From a virus: 57,981 nt of DNA. The notes below the pieces were generated by a model that was not told where the DNA came from, searched no databases, and saw only the letters and a list, made by a program, of their open reading frames with translations. The stretch covers positions 1 through 57,981 of IMG/VR virus record IMGVR_UViG_3300032316_000809. One strand, written 5' to 3'. The position numbers and the translations under genes are program-made. Below are positions 44,539 through 53,026 of the stretch, in pieces (the first letter of the stretch is position 1; every line of letters starts with the position of its first letter).

Positions 44539-44730
44539 ATGATAATCATAAACATTAAGAGCGGGGACAATATAGAGAGAGCCCTAAAAACATTAAAATC
44601 TAAAGTAATTAAGACTAAACAAAATCAAAAATTAAACGAGAAAAAACAATATACAAAAAAATCTGTACTCAAAAGAACACAGATTTTAAAAGCTAAGTAT
44701 ATTCAGAAAAAGAAAGACCTATTAGATTGA
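44539..44730 (+). CDS. rpsU: Ribosomal protein bS21 homologue (Bacteroidetes type)
   Basis: 63 residues. IINIKSGDNIERALKTLKSK is the S21 signature (x-V-x-x-x-E-x-I-(E/D)-x-A-L-(R/K)-x-(F/L)-K). Next comes KKQYTKKSVLKRTQILKAKY, as in Bacteroidetes S21 (Y-T-(K/R)-x-S-x-x-(R/K)-R). A tyrosine is at position 54, which I recall as the residue by which Flavobacterium bS21 helps mask the anti-Shine-Dalgarno of 16S rRNA. It lies alone on the plus strand among minus-strand late genes and its stop overlaps the neighbour by nine bases. It probably enters host ribosomes during late infection. Confidence 0.85.
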   Translation: MIIINIKSGDNIERALKTLKSKVIKTKQNQKLNEKKQYTKKSVLKRTQILKAKYIQKKKDLLD

Positions 44731-45420
44731 TTCCTCAAGATTTTTTAATCTTAAAAAATTCATTTGGTCAAATTTTTCATCTTTTAATTGGTTGATAGTT
44801 TCAGAAATTCTTGTTTTAATATCAGATTCCTTCTCATTTTCTAATATTGTTTGAAGTTTAGTGATAGCACTTTCACGAATAGTCTCAAATTTAGTTTCAA
44901 GAGTTTTCGTATCTTCAGACACAATTTGAATAAATTCTTTTTTAGAATTTTCATCTAAAGTATCAAGGTAATTTCTCAAAGTTTGGTTTGCAATATTCAC
45001 CATAGATTTAATAGGAATATTGATAGATTCTTTAACTGTTTCAGTTTTTAAAGTAAGTATTGAAATGATATTTTTCTTAGCATTTATTCTTTCCTTTAAA
45101 TCTGTTTTTTGAGTGTAAACCAATGTATCGATATCGGTATAACTATTTTTAACTGATTCAGAAATTGTTTTTGGTAATTTAATGGTTGGCAAAACTCTTT
45201 GTAATAACGATATCCCTTCTTCTAAAAACTCTTTCGCATCATGTTCATTTAACCCTTGAGGTTTACTCAATTGGTCATATAAAGCATACGCTTTTGACAT
45301 AGATTTATTACTCAACACGTTGTGTTTGAATTCTCTCAATGTCTTCTTGAAGTCCTTTTCATCTTTGTAGGATTCTAGTAGATTGTTCTCAATTAGGGAT
45401 TTAATGTTACCAAAGGTCAT
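44722..45420 (-). CDS. Putative assembly protein with leader motif
   Basis: 232 residues from ATG at 45420; a TTG five codons earlier overlaps the late-motif leader and is less likely. The protein is helical and charged (FGNIKSLIENNLLESYKDE at the start, then KTIVKS-like and KLQTILENEKESDIKTR helices). N-LLE fits a prohead-protease site. It sits directly downstream of portal, at the position of T4 core proteins gp67/gp68. A prohead core component is therefore a reasonable guess. Confidence 0.6.
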   Translation of the reverse strand: MTFGNIKSLIENNLLESYKDEKDFKKTLREFKHNVLSNKSMSKAYALYDQLSKPQGLNEHDAKEFLEEGISLLQRVLPTIKLPKTISESVKNSYTDIDTLVYTQKTDLKERINAKKNIISILTLKTETVKESINIPIKSMVNIANQTLRNYLDTLDENSKKEFIQIVSEDTKTLETKFETIRESAITKLQTILENEKESDIKTRISETINQLKDEKFDQMNFLRLKNLEESI

Positions 45421-45434
45421 TTTGCTCGTTTTCA

Positions 45435-45442
45435 AATAAATA
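45435..45442 (-). promoter_or_regulatory. Late-type promoter motif for 45420
   Basis: TATTTATT, 14 bases before the ATG. It overlaps the 3' end of the portal gene. Confidence 0.5.
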
Positions 45443-47302
45443 TTACGTATTTAATAACTTATCCAATTCTTTTGAAATTTCTCCTAAAGATTGTTGTGCC
45501 TGACCCAAATTTATCATTTGAGCTCCCTCGATTAGGTTATTTTCAAGTAAAATATTCATGTCTTTTTTCTTAGACTCAGGAGCTAATTCTGGTTCACCTG
45601 TTGGTGGTGGTGGAGCCTCTCCTGCTGGTGGTGCTTCAGCCCCTAAGTCAGGCGCTGGTTCAGCTCCTCCTCCAAATGATGGTGGTGCTCCTAACTCTTC
45701 AGTTCCTCCTGGTGTGGTTGCGGCCCCTGCTGCAGGTGTTGCGCCTGTAGCACTTCCGTATAATTTGTCTATGTTATCAAATAATCCTGTTTTAGTAATA
45801 ACTGTTGCAGTTGCTTTAAGCTCTTCACCAACAGCTCTTTCAACTCTTTGTTGTTGTAAATCTAAACGAACTTCTTCGTCAGACCATCCAAAGATATGTT
45901 TCTTAGCCCATGTAGATGATGTTGCTTGAATACCATTTCCTGGGTCAGATACTAAATCTTTATACAATAACACTTTTTCTTTCCAAACATCAATCTTCAA
46001 TAAATCTGCTTGAGTTGATGGGTTTGTAAGACCTATAGTAAAGTTTGAAAGTTCGTCTTCAAATCCTAATAAGAATAGGTGAACAATCGCAACTTTATTT
46101 AACTCAGCCAACATACTCTTTTGAATTCTGTTGATTGTACGAGCAAATCTAATGTCTTGTAATGCCAAATTCTTACCATCACCAACAACTTCTTCAAATC
46201 CTAAGAATGCCTTAGGTACACGAAGTGCTGTTAATAATTTCTTTTGGATATATTCGATATCCGCAATCTCCGATAAGTTTGTTGCTCCAGGTAATGTTGT
46301 AATTGGGTCTGGCGCTGCAGGGTCTCTAACAGGGATAAAGTAATCTTGGTCAACCGCCATTTGGTTAAACCTCATATCTACGTTACCTGTCTTATTATCT
46401 ACAATTTGTTCTCTTTTGAATTTGTTAGCCACACGTTGTACATATGCCTCAACATCATCATCGTTCATATTACCTACGAAAACTTTAAACATCCTTCTTT
46501 CAGGTGCTCTTGATGTACGATAAATTAACATCGCATCTTCTGATAGTAATAATTGTTTCCAAATTCTTCTTGCTTTTTCTAACATAGAAGTACCATAAGG
46601 AAGTTTTCTATCGTCACCTAATAATCTAAAGTGAGCAATCTCCCATGATTGGAATTCCATGTTTTTATTCTTCCAAGTAAAATGAAGTGCTTTTTTGTCC
46701 TTATCTAATTCTTTTGTAATGTCTGTTGAAATTTTTCCACTCGCACCTACCTCATGTCTTTCAATTTCAATTGTTGGTAATTGTTGTACACCAACCACTC
46801 CCTTCTCAGGGTCTAATTTTAAGTAAACAAAGTTATCACCGTACTTACAAGTGTTTCTTGTCCACATTGGTAAGTTGGTGTTAATGTCTAAGTTGTTGTT
46901 AAATAAATCGGCTAATACACCTTTGATTCTTTTTGATTCAGAATATATTTGTAAAATAAATCCATCTTCATTAGTTGTTGTTGATTCCTCAGCGTAGATA
47001 TCTAACGCTGCTGAAATCTCAGGAGTATACTCCATTGACTCATAGTCATACTGAGCAGATAACCTTGATGGTTCATAATAAATCGCTTGTGAGTAAAGAT
47101 TGTTTTCAACCTTAGCCCATTGATTTGTTAAATAAAAAGTTTGTTGCGCCTGTAGTTTCTCTTTCTCGTACTCTTCTCTACTTTTGGTACGCAAAAGTTC
47201 CTTCTTATCAAACTTGAAAGTTGGATAATCCTGTTGTAAGAGTGAGTTCGGTCCAAATGTTTGCGACAGTCTTTGCCAAACCGTCATATTCTGTTCTGCC
47301 AT
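45443..47302 (-). CDS. Portal protein (T4 gp20-like)
   Basis: 619 residues. VENNLYSQAIYYEPSRLSAQ (about 60-80), DYESMEYTPEISAALDIYAEES, MWTRNTCKYGDNFVYLKLD and FRLLGDDRKLPYGTSMLEKARRIWKQL are gp20 landmarks. The clip and stem region follows, with KKLLTALRVPKAFLGFEE. The C-terminal 120 residues are Gly/Ala/Pro-rich with low complexity (GAAPAAGAATTPGG-type), longer than in T4. It forms the dodecameric vertex for DNA entry and nucleates prohead assembly. Its own late motif lies 28 bases upstream. Confidence 0.9.
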   Translation of the reverse strand: MAEQNMTVWQRLSQTFGPNSLLQQDYPTFKFDKKELLRTKSREEYEKEKLQAQQTFYLTNQWAKVENNLYSQAIYYEPSRLSAQYDYESMEYTPEISAALDIYAEESTTTNEDGFILQIYSESKRIKGVLADLFNNNLDINTNLPMWTRNTCKYGDNFVYLKLDPEKGVVGVQQLPTIEIERHEVGASGKISTDITKELDKDKKALHFTWKNKNMEFQSWEIAHFRLLGDDRKLPYGTSMLEKARRIWKQLLLSEDAMLIYRTSRAPERRMFKVFVGNMNDDDVEAYVQRVANKFKREQIVDNKTGNVDMRFNQMAVDQDYFIPVRDPAAPDPITTLPGATNLSEIADIEYIQKKLLTALRVPKAFLGFEEVVGDGKNLALQDIRFARTINRIQKSMLAELNKVAIVHLFLLGFEDELSNFTIGLTNPSTQADLLKIDVWKEKVLLYKDLVSDPGNGIQATSSTWAKKHIFGWSDEEVRLDLQQQRVERAVGEELKATATVITKTGLFDNIDKLYGSATGATPAAGAATTPGGTEELGAPPSFGGGAEPAPDLGAEAPPAGEAPPPPTGEPELAPESKKKDMNILLENNLIEGAQMINLGQAQQSLGEISKELDKLLNT

Positions 47303-47330
47303 AATGTAAATTTACTTATTACCTTGATAA

Positions 47331-47338
47331 TATAAATA
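47331..47338 (-). promoter_or_regulatory. Late-type promoter motif for the portal gene
   Basis: TATTTATA, 28 bases upstream of the ATG at 47302, five bases from the stop of the terminase gene. Confidence 0.55.
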
Positions 47339-47342
47339 GTTA

Positions 47343-49100
47343 TTACGCACCAAATAACCACCCATATTTTTGGTAATCGGCTCGGGTCGGACCTTGATTT
47401 ATGGGGTTCTGTCTACCCATTTGTGGAACCATTGGGTTGAAATAATCCGAAGTATTTTTATTCTCACTAATTGCTGTAGACCAAGAATTTAACATCGCTT
47501 TTGTATGGTTCACAACTTTCTCTAATGATTGAAAAGATTTCTCCGCAACATATATTGCCATAGAAATACTCATGATACAGTCATCGTGATGATTTTTTTG
47601 ATGGTCAGGTCTACCGTTAATGTAAACAAACGTATTCATCTCGTTATAAAGTCTACTTGAATAAATTCTAAACTTATGTCTCATACATTCTTCAAACGAT
47701 GCAATAATTTGAACCCTTTTACTGTTAAAGTTAATACCTGGTATCTTCTCATTCATCTTAGGGTCAAACTTCCATTTGTTTGTGATATCAACGTTATCTA
47801 CATACATTCCTGCTTGATAACCCATCTCTTGCATTTTTCTAGCGGTTGCAACCCCCATACCTCCCGTTAAATCGACTACACAGTATGCATTGTACATTGT
47901 ACCCCATTTGTAGGCAATCTCCGCCAGGATGTCAGGAGGTACCTTACCGACGTATTCTAACACTTGTTCCCTTGTATCAAAATCAATAATTTGAACACAC
48001 GAGAAATCCTCGGAGTCTCCTCTTGATACGTCGACACCCATAACGTACTTATGTCCGTTAACAGGTTCTTTCCAAATCCAAAGTCCTCCACCCATCATTT
48101 TTGCAATTGGGTCTTTAACTTGGTTTTTAGATATGTCTAACATCATCTCAGAATCAAATACATTATCCCCTGAACCCAAGAAGTTACATTCCAACTCCTG
48201 AGCTACTTTACGTCTATCGTATTTTAATTTTTTAACCATCCCTTCGAACCAAGACGAACATGGTTTGTACCCTTGTTCAATATAATCTGTAACTACTGAG
48301 TGGTCTCTTTCATATGGATTTTCCATAGATAGGTCAACAACAACATCATCAATATTGTATTCTTCTCTATTCAAAAGGAAATGAACCAAATCATTGGTCT
48401 TAACCATATATAGGTCTTTTGTATATCGTGGGTCACGATGCCAAAACATTTCAGTGACCTTGAAATCGTTCATGCCTCTCAATGATTGGTCATAGATTTC
48501 ATAGTAAATTGCGTCGTATCCGTTTGGAGTTGAAACTACAATTACCTTACCCCCTGTAGATAGGGACGCCATACAGGCAGCCCAAAAATCTCCGTCAGCC
48601 TCTATATAGGCCGCCTCATCAAATATTAGGATGGTAGGAGTATAACCCCTCAGTGCATCTCGTGATGTTGCAACGGCTTTAACTTCACAACCATTTGTTA
48701 ATTTAAAATGTCTTTGAGCGTTTTTCTCTGCAGAAAAGGTAACGCCAACCCATGAAGGCCATTGTTCTGTAAATCCTCTAATTTTATTTGCCATCTCCAC
48801 CGCAGTGTCTAACTTGTTGGCAATAACTAATATTTTTTCAGGTTTAGTTTTTTTGGCAAAAACTATTCGTTTTGAGGCCCAAGCAGCGGTAACTGTTGAA
48901 ACCCCTGCCTGTCTGTATTTCAAGGCAACGTTTTCATTGTAGTTATCGTAATCTTCGATTAGCGTTACTTGGTCGGGGAATAAGTCTAACGGAACGTATT
49001 TGGATACGGTGTTATCGTAGGTCTGTAAATAAGTACGAAGTGCGTAAGGAGTATTCCTCATACACTTCGTTACTTCTATAATTAATTGTTCTCTATTCAC
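47343..49100 (-). CDS. Terminase large subunit (T4 gp17-like)
   Basis: 585 residues. Walker A is KYRQAGVST (61-69), the Q-motif-like region precedes it, and Walker B is ILIFDEAAYIEA (157-168). VSTPNGYDAIYYEI is the coupling motif. The nuclease half starts HKYVMGVDVSRGDSEDFSCV (near residue 350), with VVDLTGGMGVA and the later Asp/His region NHHDDCIMSIS giving the RNase H-like metal site. It cuts and pumps DNA into the prohead. The start is GTG at 49100, 10 bases after the upstream stop; the next ATG is 13 codons in. Confidence 0.92.
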   Translation of the reverse strand: MNREQLIIEVTKCMRNTPYALRTYLQTYDNTVSKYVPLDLFPDQVTLIEDYDNYNENVALKYRQAGVSTVTAAWASKRIVFAKKTKPEKILVIANKLDTAVEMANKIRGFTEQWPSWVGVTFSAEKNAQRHFKLTNGCEVKAVATSRDALRGYTPTILIFDEAAYIEADGDFWAACMASLSTGGKVIVVSTPNGYDAIYYEIYDQSLRGMNDFKVTEMFWHRDPRYTKDLYMVKTNDLVHFLLNREEYNIDDVVVDLSMENPYERDHSVVTDYIEQGYKPCSSWFEGMVKKLKYDRRKVAQELECNFLGSGDNVFDSEMMLDISKNQVKDPIAKMMGGGLWIWKEPVNGHKYVMGVDVSRGDSEDFSCVQIIDFDTREQVLEYVGKVPPDILAEIAYKWGTMYNAYCVVDLTGGMGVATARKMQEMGYQAGMYVDNVDITNKWKFDPKMNEKIPGINFNSKRVQIIASFEECMRHKFRIYSSRLYNEMNTFVYINGRPDHQKNHHDDCIMSISMAIYVAEKSFQSLEKVVNHTKAMLNSWSTAISENKNTSDYFNPMVPQMGRQNPINQGPTRADYQKYGWLFGA

Positions 49101-49110
49101 AAGAGTTAGG

Positions 49111-50430
49111 TTATTTAGGTCTCGAAATACCTAAACTACCCAAGAAATCGTCTAAACCATCGTCATCATCATTATCGTCACCACCACCATAGTTGTCCAA
49201 GTCCGAACTTTCTTCTTCTTGATAATCTTCAAAGTCACTTTTTAATTGTTGTGCTTCTCTCATTATCTCCTTGAATCTTGCGGTTGCTTTTTTAACTTTT
49301 GATTCGTCTTCTGATATAGCTTGTCCAATAACTTCTAAAAATTCTTGAGCTGGTATTTGGTACAGTAAAGTATGAAACCAGTTTATCAAACCCTTATTTG
49401 ATTCTTCGTACATTTCATCAGGTAATGCCAACCTAATTTTTTCTACAATTTCAGGGCCTATTCTAAGTTGCATTGGTTCGTTAGATAAAACATCTACTTG
49501 CCCTTGAACTTTTTGACGTAATGAAGGGTCTTTAGGTAAACCGTGTCTTCCTTTAGCCTCTTCAAGACCTTTTATAATTTCGTGACATAAGATTGGGAAT
49601 ATCATACCTTCAGCAACAATCTTTGTGTCTGGTTTTTCTTCTCCTTCTTCACCTTCTTCTCCATCCTCATCATCATTATTTTTCAATTCAACTTTACCAG
49701 CAACACCTTGTCCTGTTTGACTCATCATTTCAATCATCTGTTCCATACTAAAATATAGGAAGTCGTTGATTGCCATGATACCCAAATAGTCTCTGTATAG
49801 AGATGGGTCGATTTCATCTAATCTTGCTTTAATGTCAGGTTTTTGAAAAAGGTAATGTCCTTTCTTCGCAGCTCCTTGAATAATGGCGTTGATGATATTT
49901 CTTTTGTGTTTTTCTAACTCAAGGATTTCTTCATCCGTTAAGTCTTCAACATCAAACGATGGGATTTCAGGAGCTTCGTTTTCATCCTCTTCATCCTCTT
50001 CTTCATCTTCAGGTTTCATTCTAAAATTACCTGTGTTGATAGGTTGTCTATTAAGTAATGCCTCAATTTCATACCAATCCGCAGGTACTTCAGTTTCTTC
50101 TAAAGCAGCTTCTTTGGCAAGTTCTTCTAATTCTTCTCTATGTTGACCCTCAATTCTCATAATTGATGGTAATTTTCTCATCATCTCTTGGTATATCATA
50201 CCTTGAGTTTGTTGAGAACTTAAATTGTCAATACCTGTAACTTGACTTAGTTTTTCTGCAACTTTTTGAAAACGATTACTAACTAACCTTTGTACATCCT
50301 CAGGTCCTTTTTTCATGGCAGGATTTTGAGCATATAAATTTTCAGGACTAGCCAATTTTCTTTCTAAATTTGGGTCCATTCTTTCGGGTCTATTCCCGTA
50401 ATCTAATTGTTCTTTAACTCTCTTTGCCAT
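49111..50430 (-). CDS. Virion or packaging-associated protein, unknown
   Basis: 439 residues. Helical, with Glu/Asp-rich low-complexity runs at about 140-160 (PEDEEEDEEDENEAPEIPSF), 245-265 and 415-430. Helical core segments include MIYQEMMRKLPSIMRIEGQH and LINWFHTLLYQIPAQEFLEV. It ends GSLGISRPK. It is cotranscribed with the terminase gene that follows and with the genes upstream, with no late motif of its own. The acidic-helical character would suit a scaffold- or packaging-linked role; no family is recognised. Confidence 0.6.
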   Translation of the reverse strand: MAKRVKEQLDYGNRPERMDPNLERKLASPENLYAQNPAMKKGPEDVQRLVSNRFQKVAEKLSQVTGIDNLSSQQTQGMIYQEMMRKLPSIMRIEGQHREELEELAKEAALEETEVPADWYEIEALLNRQPINTGNFRMKPEDEEEDEEDENEAPEIPSFDVEDLTDEEILELEKHKRNIINAIIQGAAKKGHYLFQKPDIKARLDEIDPSLYRDYLGIMAINDFLYFSMEQMIEMMSQTGQGVAGKVELKNNDDEDGEEGEEGEEKPDTKIVAEGMIFPILCHEIIKGLEEAKGRHGLPKDPSLRQKVQGQVDVLSNEPMQLRIGPEIVEKIRLALPDEMYEESNKGLINWFHTLLYQIPAQEFLEVIGQAISEDESKVKKATARFKEIMREAQQLKSDFEDYQEEESSDLDNYGGGDDNDDDDGLDDFLGSLGISRPK

Positions 50431-50431
50431 T

Positions 50432-51370
50432 TTAATTTTGTAGTAGGTTTAATATTACGTCAATAACTTTATCTTTTGTTTCTTCTGCAGAAGGTCCTTT
50501 AGCCTTTGGTGCAGGTTGTTCACCTGGGTTAGGATTCTTTCCTGGGTGTGCAGGTCTTTGTGGTTTTGTACCAGGTTTTGTACCAGGTTTCGTTGTTGGT
50601 TTTGTAGGTGCTACAGATGGACTATTTTCATTTGTCTCTTTCTTAGCCTTTGGTGCAGGTTGTTCACCTGGGTTAGGATTCTTTCCTGGGTGTGCAGGTC
50701 TTTGTGGTTTTGTACCTGGCTTTGTGTCAGGTTTTGTTTTTGGTTTTGACGGTGCAACAGATGGACTGTTCTCAGTCAAGTATTTCACCAAATCACCTTT
50801 AGTAATTCTTGGTGGTAAATTTTTTTCTACGATTTTCATGATTTGATTTTCAATAAACAAAGATACAGGATTTTTTCCTTCTGCCAATTGTTTTTTTACT
50901 TCTCTTACACATCTTTCCCATTTTCTAGATTTCTTAGGCCCTACTTGAGAATGGCAAATTGCCCATGGATTTGGTTCATCTTTCTTTTTCTTAGATTCAC
51001 CCATTTCTTTTCTATTGTTATCACTATCATCATCCATTCCATCAGGTGCCATATCATCAGCCATGTGTGGAGTTTCTTGACCTGTAGCGGTTTGCATTGC
51101 ATCGGCACCAAGAGCATCATTATTTTCTAAATCGTCTTGTTCTGCTGTCACCATAACTTCTTTGGTGTTTGGGTCTTGGGTAATACTCATATCACCAACT
51201 TTACCACCTTTAGGTCCTACCTTATAAGTCTTTTTTGAGGGTATTTCAGTTACTTGCTCACCAACTAATCTTGTGTGCAGTATATTGATTTGAGACTCAT
51301 CTAATTTTGAAACCGTTTTAGATGATAATCCTTTTTCAATAAGTTCTAATGCTTTTTTATTAATTTTCAT
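50432..51370 (-). CDS. Virion-associated protein with Cys module and duplicated Pro/Lys repeat
   Basis: 312 residues. The N-terminus LELIEKGLSSKTVSKLDE and an acidic middle lead to NPWAICHSQVGPKKSRKWER and CVREVKKQLAEGK (about 133-165), a Cys-Trp module I recall recurring in marine T4-like phage proteins. Then IKGDLVKYLTENSPSVAP-type leaders begin two 48-residue repeats rich in Pro, Lys and Gly (KPGTKPQRPAHPGKNPNPGE). Overlaps the upstream gene by 11 bases. Function unknown; probably in the virion or its scaffold. Confidence 0.62.
   Translation of the reverse strand: MKINKKALELIEKGLSSKTVSKLDESQINILHTRLVGEQVTEIPSKKTYKVGPKGGKVGDMSITQDPNTKEVMVTAEQDDLENNDALGADAMQTATGQETPHMADDMAPDGMDDDSDNNRKEMGESKKKKDEPNPWAICHSQVGPKKSRKWERCVREVKKQLAEGKNPVSLFIENQIMKIVEKNLPPRITKGDLVKYLTENSPSVAPSKPKTKPDTKPGTKPQRPAHPGKNPNPGEQPAPKAKKETNENSPSVAPTKPTTKPGTKPGTKPQRPAHPGKNPNPGEQPAPKAKGPSAEETKDKVIDVILNLLQN
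50501..50788 (-). repeat. 144-bp tandem duplication
   Basis: Two adjacent copies of about 144 bases. Copies begin with AGCCTTTGGTGCAGG at 50501 and 50645. The first 65 bases are almost identical and the rest shows drift. Each encodes a 48-residue Pro/Lys/Gly-rich unit. Confidence 0.85.
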
Positions 51371-51755
51371 AAATTACTTTCTTTTCAAATTCTAAAATCA
51401 AATCCTTTTCATAGAGTTTGTCTTTTATTTCTTGTTCAGTCATTCCAAATCTAAAAACTAAACGTTTCTGTCCGTTCTCTTCATCGGTTTCCCAGGCTAA
51501 CGCAACAACATCGTCAATTGCGTCTATCATACAAAAAAAATCGGAGTTCTGAATCAATTCCAATTTTATATCAGTATTTCTCAGAACTCCTACTTTTTTA
51601 ATATATTTTAATTCAGGTGGAGTCGGGTAACCATTCGATGGTTTACTTTCCCAAGACTCTCCCCACACATCTAGACTGTCAGAGAATATGAATTCGTAAA
51701 GATTGTCTCCCTTGTAGTTGGGTCCTAAACCGTTTACGTATATCAATTTACTCAT
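51360..51755 (-). CDS. Conserved-looking T4-like phage protein, unknown
   Basis: 131 residues. YEFIFSDSLDVWGESWESKP (about 20-39) and SDFFCMIDAIDDVVALAWET (about 71-90) resemble a family I recall from T4-like phages (W-G-E-x-W-x-x-K-P). It is acidic, single-domain and alpha/beta. It overlaps the gene downstream by 11 bases and starts next to the stop upstream. Its role is not known. Confidence 0.6.
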   Translation of the reverse strand: MSKLIYVNGLGPNYKGDNLYEFIFSDSLDVWGESWESKPSNGYPTPPELKYIKKVGVLRNTDIKLELIQNSDFFCMIDAIDDVVALAWETDEENGQKRLVFRFGMTEQEIKDKLYEKDLILEFEKKVIYEN

Positions 51756-51756
51756 A

Positions 51757-53007
51757 TTACAATATTTGTCCTTCAGGTGTTATTCTAATTTGTTTACCTC
51801 TGTTTTCAAACACTAAGTTTTTCTTGTTTGTCACTCCAACAATCTTAGCTAAAGAATTTTCAGTTAAGAATTTTTGTGAAGCCAATTCTTGTTCAATAGT
51901 TTCAGTTAATTTAACAACTTCTTTCATTTGTTTTCTAACCTCAGCAATCTTACTTAATTTTTTCTTAGCATTTCTTTCTCTACTTTCAATAATTTCTTTT
52001 TTAGAAATCTCAAAATATTTTGAAATTACTTTATCTACTTTAGATTCACCAAAGATACTATCAATAATTGCTCCGTTTCCGTAGTCCATATCTCCTTCTT
52101 CCATATCTTCATTTTCGTAATAACCACCTTCTTCCATTTCACCTTCCATTGGAATGTCCATGTCAGCTTGAATATCTTCAACTTCACTATCATCAGTCAA
52201 GTCTTCTCCGTCCATGTCGTCACCACCTAAGTCTTCTTCTTGACCTTCAAGTTTGTCCATGATATCATCTCTATCTTCTTCACTTAATGAATTTAAGTCT
52301 AAAGATGAAATAACCATATTAATAACATATTTGATATCTTCAGAAGTCATTCCTTCTTCAGTATCTAATGTTCTTATCTTTTGAGTTAACTTACCTGTTA
52401 ATTTTTGGATTGTTTTAAACGTTACTTGTTCGTCATCTCCTCCGTCCATTTCCATGTCTACGTCTGCATCCATTTCCATGTCACCTTCAGGTCCCATCTC
52501 TTCAGAGTCCATACTAAAATCCATTTCTTCACCTCCTACAGGAGACGCTGGTAATTCAGGAGCTGGTACTGGTGGTGGAGCCATTGGTGGTACCGCCGCC
52601 TCTACAGGAGCCGCAACTTCTTTAGGTTTTGGAGTTTTTAACGTAAATCTTTTTTGTTCTCCAAACATTGAAGTACCTTCTTCATTTTCGTTAATTCTAT
52701 TTAACTCACCCGCGACTAAGTTTAATCTTTTTAAAGCTTGAGAATATGAAGAATAGTATTTTCTATTTTTCATTGGCTCAATGTAATCAGTCTCAGATTC
52801 TGAGATAGCTTTCTTAATGATATAACCTTGTCTCTCTTTTACGATTTCATAGTTGTTACCATCAGATAAAGTTTTATTAAACTCAGTTTTTGATGTTTCA
52901 TTTATAGTAGTTGGAATTGTCTCGTTAAAACGAGCAATTTCCATAATTCTTCTTAATTTATCTTGGCCTTGAAGTTTTTCGCTACCAATTGGTTTTAAAT
53001 CTCCCAT
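51757..53007 (-). CDS. Putative virion protein with acidic Met/Asp-rich centre
   Basis: 416 residues. The start SEKLQGQDKLRRIMEIARFN (8-27) is leader-like. Residues about 120-150 are Pro/Ala-rich, and 150-190 and 260-320 are Asp/Glu/Met/Gly-rich (MDMEMD-type). Between these is a helical unit (TFKTIQKLTGKLTQKIRTLD, SEDIKYVINMVISSLDLN). The C-terminus is helical with KKLSKIAEVRKQMKEVVKL. The composition resembles scaffold or core proteins, but the gene lies far from the scaffold, next to terminase-linked genes. Cotranscribed from the promoter before 53779. Confidence 0.6.
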   Translation of the reverse strand: MGDLKPIGSEKLQGQDKLRRIMEIARFNETIPTTINETSKTEFNKTLSDGNNYEIVKERQGYIIKKAISESETDYIEPMKNRKYYSSYSQALKRLNLVAGELNRINENEEGTSMFGEQKRFTLKTPKPKEVAAPVEAAVPPMAPPPVPAPELPASPVGGEEMDFSMDSEEMGPEGDMEMDADVDMEMDGGDDEQVTFKTIQKLTGKLTQKIRTLDTEEGMTSEDIKYVINMVISSLDLNSLSEEDRDDIMDKLEGQEEDLGGDDMDGEDLTDDSEVEDIQADMDIPMEGEMEEGGYYENEDMEEGDMDYGNGAIIDSIFGESKVDKVISKYFEISKKEIIESRERNAKKKLSKIAEVRKQMKEVVKLTETIEQELASQKFLTENSLAKIVGVTNKKNLVFENRGKQIRITPEGQIL

Positions 53008-53026
53008 ATTATGATTTATTTTTTTT

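Noticed and set aside
45558-45929. Plus-strand Gly/Ala/Pro frame
   Set aside because: Antisense of the low-complexity C-terminus of the portal gene; no promoter or leader.
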